From positions 186,001 to 250,000 of the forward strand of contig NZ_ULHE01000002.1 in the NCBI RefSeq assembly GCF_900519355.1: DNA of 64,000 nucleotides, read 5' to 3'. A program made the position numbers and the translations under genes. The stretch's first letter is position 1. The number at the start of each line of letters is the position of its first letter. The stretch comes from Corynebacterium lactis (GTDB lineage Bacteria; Actinomycetota; Actinomycetes; Mycobacteriales; Mycobacteriaceae). This document shows, one piece after another, positions 63,554 to 64,000 of the stretch. The notes below the pieces were generated by a model that worked only from the letters and a program-made list of their open reading frames with translations, ran no database searches and had not been told where the DNA came from.

Positions 63554-64000
63554 CTACTTCGCCTCGCTTTCCGCGTACGTCGGGGTGGGCTGCTCACCGT
63601 CGGGGAGGAACGGCCCGAACCAAGTGTCGTAAATCTTCTGCCAGGTGCCGTCGGTGGACATTCGCTCGAGCGTTGCGTTGACCTGCCGGACCAGGCCCGG
63701 GTTGTTCTTCGCTATGCCCGCTGCGTAGTACTCGTCGCTCAGTCCCCGCTGCACAATCGCGGTCGAGGGATCCTGGTCGTTGATGCCCGCGAGAATGGTG
63801 TCGTCCGCGACAACGACCTCTGCCTGGCCGTTTTGCAGTGCGACCAGACAGTCGGACCAGTTGCCGACGAGCAGCAGCATCGAGTCGGGGGAGTTGCGGC
63901 GAATCAAGTCCTCGGTTGTCGAGGAGCGGGAAACGCAGATGCGACCGTCCTTGACGTCGCTGGGCTGGGTGTCGCCACCGGGGGAGGACACCAGCACGCC
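63554..64000 (-). CDS. glnH: GlnH-like solute-binding protein, C-terminal part (runs off the window)
   Basis: The frame is open to the window edge, so only the C-terminal 148 residues are visible. They match the periplasmic binding protein type III fold: RICVSRSSTTEDLIRR, GNWSDCLVALQNGQAEVVVADDTILAGI, GIAKNNPGLVRQVNATLERMSTDGTWQKIYDTWF. In C. glutamicum the glnX-glnH-pknG operon senses Asp/Glu outside the cell and signals through PknG to OdhI. The same pairing here supports that role, and a glnX gene is expected just beyond the edge. Confidence 0.88.
   Translation of the reverse strand, partial: GVLVSSPGGDTQPSDVKDGRICVSRSSTTEDLIRRNSPDSMLLLVGNWSDCLVALQNGQAEVVVADDTILAGINDQDPSTAIVQRGLSDEYYAAGIAKNNPGLVRQVNATLERMSTDGTWQKIYDTWFGPFLPDGEQPTPTYAESEAK

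Overview
The window is a high-GC actinobacterial chromosome segment, almost certainly from a Corynebacterium. The gene order dnaK-grpE-dnaJ-hspR, clpB, sulfurtransferase, pyrE, trmH, GH76, DUF3151, purA, purT, fpr2-cysIXHDN-cysY, fprA-pta-ackA and pknG-glnH follows the arrangement I know from C. glutamicum (part of it also from mycobacteria). The regulatory sites are corynebacterial too: HspR/HAIR boxes, sigma-H promoters, McbR boxes and GlxR boxes. The species cannot be named from this sequence. No rRNA, tRNA, IS element, prophage or CRISPR array was found.

Layout. 0.05-2.7 kb: SDR oxidoreductase, DUF4282 membrane protein, YcnI-like copper protein. 2.9-7.3 kb: dnaK-grpE-dnaJ-hspR heat-shock operon. 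7.3-10.1 kb: a WXG100/EspC-like protein coupled to a DUF1023 hydrolase, then a nitrilase. 10.2-18.9 kb: a catabolic island with a PucR regulator, family III CoA-transferase, aldehyde dehydrogenase, glutaryl-CoA dehydrogenase, class III aminotransferase and a divergent GabP-like permease. Together these read as a 5-aminovalerate/glutarate (lysine) degradation unit. 19-21.3 kb: TRIC, PAP2 and DedA membrane proteins. 21.5-25.2 kb: class I fructose-bisphosphate aldolase and HspR/sigma-H controlled clpB. 25.4-36.8 kb: GNAT, DUF222-HNH, SDR, rhodanese, membrane protein, pyrE, YhhN, TrmH, GH76, DUF3151, FUSC. 36.9-45.3 kb: NmrA-like protein, purA, lipoproteins, nucleoside hydrolase, purT and a PRTase. 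45.4-54.3 kb: McbR-controlled assimilatory sulfate reduction. 54.5-59.1 kb: fprA, pta, ackA. 59.3-64 kb: OYE-type reductase, L,D-transpeptidase, pknG and the end of glnH.

The most unusual signal is not a gene. An 11-mer, GCTTGCCGACG (either strand), occurs exactly 20 times in 64 kb, where well under one copy is expected. It lies on both strands without clear bias, 17 times inside genes and always in one of two reading frames (Leu-Ala-Asp or Ser-Ala-Ser), using codons that are rare here. A two-base variant, GCTTTACGACG, occurs six more times, three of them inside the 11.8-kb stretch that lacks the main form. This resembles a DNA-uptake-sequence family with dialects, or the target of another genome-wide DNA-binding or modifying system.

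Nine genes (grpE, aldehyde dehydrogenase, glutaryl-CoA dehydrogenase, clpB, an SDR, an NmrA-like gene, purA, cysN, fprA) each need one (SDR: two) missing G/C bases restored to give a normal product. Several are housekeeping genes, so consensus-sequence errors are the likeliest cause. They are annotated as full genes with the break point stated.
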